A program made the translations under genes and the position numbers. Under the pieces are notes generated by a model. It was not told the origin of the DNA. It was given only the letters and a program-made list of their open reading frames with translations, and did not search any database. DNA of 64,000 nucleotides, from assembly GCA_023414875.1 (NCBI GenBank), contig JAEZMV010000016.1, positions 124,001 through 188,000 on the forward strand, in the 5' to 3' direction. This document shows, in pieces, positions 62,446 to 64,000 of this stretch (its first letter is position 1; each line of letters opens with the position of its first letter). This DNA comes from Bacillota bacterium (GTDB lineage Bacteria; Bacillota; Clostridia; Lachnospirales; Lachnospiraceae).

Positions 62446-63489
62446 CTAAAGGCTATTTTTATCAATATAGCTCTTTCTCAATTGCCCACAGGCGGCATCA
62501 ATATCTGCGCCCATTTCTCTTCTTATAGTAACATTAATTCTATTTTTTTCAAGTATATTTTTAAAATTTTGTATTTTTTTGATTTCCGTTTTCCTATAAT
62601 TTCTTTCTTTGATTGGGTTTACAGGGATTAAATTAATGTGACAATTGATACCCTTTACTAGTCTAGAAAGCTCTTTCGCATGCTCTTCTTCATCATTAAT
62701 ACCATCTATAAGACTATACTCAAAGGTTAATCTTCTTCCAGTCTTTTCATAATAATAACAAAAAGCATCTAATACTTTTGAAAGTTCATATTTTGCAGCT
62801 ACCGGCATTATCTGCTTCCGCACTTCATTATTAGGAGCATGCAGAGATAATGCCAATGTGATCGGCATGCCTTCCTCTGCAAAAGCCCTAATCTTATCCG
62901 GTATCCCACAGGTGGACACTGTAATATTTCTTGCACTGATATTGAGACCTTGTGCATCAGTAATTAATCTAAGAAATCTCATCAGGTAATCATAATTATC
63001 AAACGGCTCCCCTGTTCCCATAACGACTATGTTGGATACACGTTCTCCCGACAAGACCTGTATCCGATATATCTGATCCAGCATCTCTGAGGGAAGCAGA
63101 TCTCGTTCCTTTCCACCAATGGTTGAGGCACAGAATTTACAACCCATGCGGCAACCAACCTGGGAGGAGATACAAACACTGTTTCCATGATGATACTTCA
63201 TGAGAACACTTTCAATTACTCTATCATCCTTTAGACGAAATAGATATTTTATGGTTCCATCCGTTCCAGAATGAAGGGAATCAACTTCCTGTAACGGAGT
63301 CAATGGATATTTTTCTCTGAGGGTCTCCCGTAAATCCTTTGATAAATTTGTCATCTCATCATAGCTGGCCGCAAGCTTCACATGCAGCCATTCGTATATC
63401 TGTTTCGCACGAAAAGCCGGCAATCCAAGGCTCTTCAATGTCTCTGTCAATTCATTTAATGTTAAGGATTTTATATCTAAGTGATCCAT
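62446..63489 (-). CDS. rlmN: Dual-specificity rRNA/tRNA m2A methyltransferase RlmN
   Basis: A radical SAM enzyme that methylates C2 of A2503 in 23S rRNA and A37 in tRNA. The 347-residue protein has an N-terminal helical domain (FRAKQIYEWLH), the radical SAM cysteines C113, C117 and C120 (CRMGCKFC), GTGEPFDNY and the C-terminal catalytic-cysteine region ending DIDAACGQLR. It lies about 140 bases downstream of rsmB. Confidence 0.97.
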   Translation of the reverse strand: MDHLDIKSLTLNELTETLKSLGLPAFRAKQIYEWLHVKLAASYDEMTNLSKDLRETLREKYPLTPLQEVDSLHSGTDGTIKYLFRLKDDRVIESVLMKYHHGNSVCISSQVGCRMGCKFCASTIGGKERDLLPSEMLDQIYRIQVLSGERVSNIVVMGTGEPFDNYDYLMRFLRLITDAQGLNISARNITVSTCGIPDKIRAFAEEGMPITLALSLHAPNNEVRKQIMPVAAKYELSKVLDAFCYYYEKTGRRLTFEYSLIDGINDEEEHAKELSRLVKGINCHINLIPVNPIKERNYRKTEIKKIQNFKNILEKNRINVTIRREMGADIDAACGQLRKSYIDKNSL

Positions 63490-63628
63490 CTTTTTACCAT
63501 TCCCGCTTCCGTATTTTCATATGCTATAAGAACTATGGCCAATCATATCGAAGCCACTCCTATTTCTATTTGCAATATTTTCTAAACATAGAGTATTGTT
63601 CAAATTGGTTGTCCATCCGTTTTATTTA

Positions 63629-64000
63629 TTAGACCTTCCTCTGCTTTTTTCGGTATCGTGATAAAAAGAAGCCATCTGTATTATGAATTCCCTGCAATAA
63701 TTGCAGATAACCCTCTTTTGTTGTTTGACATTGTAATTTTTCAGGTATATAAGGATTCAGACTTTCTGCTTCAAAATCATAATGACTTAAAAACCAATCG
63801 CGATTACCTTGGTTTTCTTCTTTGTTCACAGTACAGGTACTATAGATCAGTACACCCCCCGGTCTCACATAGCTCTGAACAATATTCAAAATTAATCTTT
63901 GTAATTCTACCAGTTCTTTTTGTTGATTCTGTGTCAGCTTATATTTTATATCAGATTTCTTACCTATAACTCCCCATCCACTGCAGGGAAGATCGGCAAT
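63629..64000 (-). CDS. rsmB: 16S rRNA m5C967 methyltransferase RsmB, C-terminal part (cut by window edge)
   Basis: The last 123 codons of an RsmB/Sun-type m5C methyltransferase. The frame runs to the window edge, so the N-terminus is missing. Both conserved cysteine motifs are visible: PCSGWGVIGKKSDIKY and STCTVNKEEN. These hold the release cysteine (PCSG) and catalytic cysteine (STC) of the NOL1/NOP2/Sun family. The fmt-rsmB-rlmN-prpC-prkC-rsgA-rpe order is common in Firmicutes. Confidence 0.92.
   Translation of the reverse strand: MADLPCSGWGVIGKKSDIKYKLTQNQQKELVELQRLILNIVQSYVRPGGVLIYSTCTVNKEENQGNRDWFLSHYDFEAESLNPYIPEKLQCQTTKEGYLQLLQGIHNTDGFFLSRYRKKQRKV

Overview
The window is AT-rich Gram-positive DNA from a spore-forming, flagellated anaerobe of the Clostridia, most likely a Lachnospiraceae member. 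The evidence is the clostridial flagellar order flgB-flgC-fliE-fliF-fliG-fliH-fliI-fliJ-motE-fliK-flgD-flgE, the codY-topA-dprA block beside it, the ftsZ-spoIIGA-sigE-sigG cluster, a flavodiiron protein, and GGAGG ribosome sites before nearly every gene. Almost everything is on the minus strand; a short plus-strand group lies at 28.6-33.9 kb. I saw no tRNA, rRNA, CRISPR array, transposase or prophage gene.

Layout in window order (transcription mostly right to left). 1-10.9 kb: one flagellar operon running from flgB to the truncated flgE. 11-15.6 kb: codY, topA and dprA. 15.6-26.5 kb: a five-gene accessory operon encoding large exported or membrane-anchored proteins of unknown function, lying between dprA and comM, which are often neighbours. 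26.9-33.9 kb: comM, flavodiiron protein, ylmC/ymxH-like gene, nrdR, a lipoprotein, a hydrolase and a ROK sugar kinase. 33.9-37.6 kb: aconitase and a second, paralogous lipoprotein. 37.9-42 kb: sigG, sigE, spoIIGA and ftsZ. 42.3-54.5 kb: a division and cell wall cluster with two class B PBPs, without murE, murF, murG or ftsA. 54.8-64 kb: lgt, ychF, a thiamine diphosphokinase gene, rpe, rsgA, the PASTA kinase and its PP2C phosphatase, rlmN and a truncated rsmB.

The most unusual part is the accessory operon. Two proteins (921 and 579 residues) share an N-terminal membrane anchor module and a C-terminal module. Between these lie a His/Cys-rich segment and bacterial Ig-like domains alternating with CxxC...CPYC zinc-ribbon-like knuckles. 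A third small anchored protein ends in a four-cysteine tail, a fourth has SLH-like repeats, and the fifth is a 1278-residue secreted protein set behind a strong intrinsic terminator. I infer a cell-surface appendage or adhesion apparatus; no assembly ATPase is in the window, so this is unproven.

Regulatory sites visible by eye include 10-bp-phased MraZ boxes, a spoIIG promoter with a 21-bp spacer, a 9-bp hairpin in the sigG leader, and several intrinsic terminators. Promoter calls are by inspection only.
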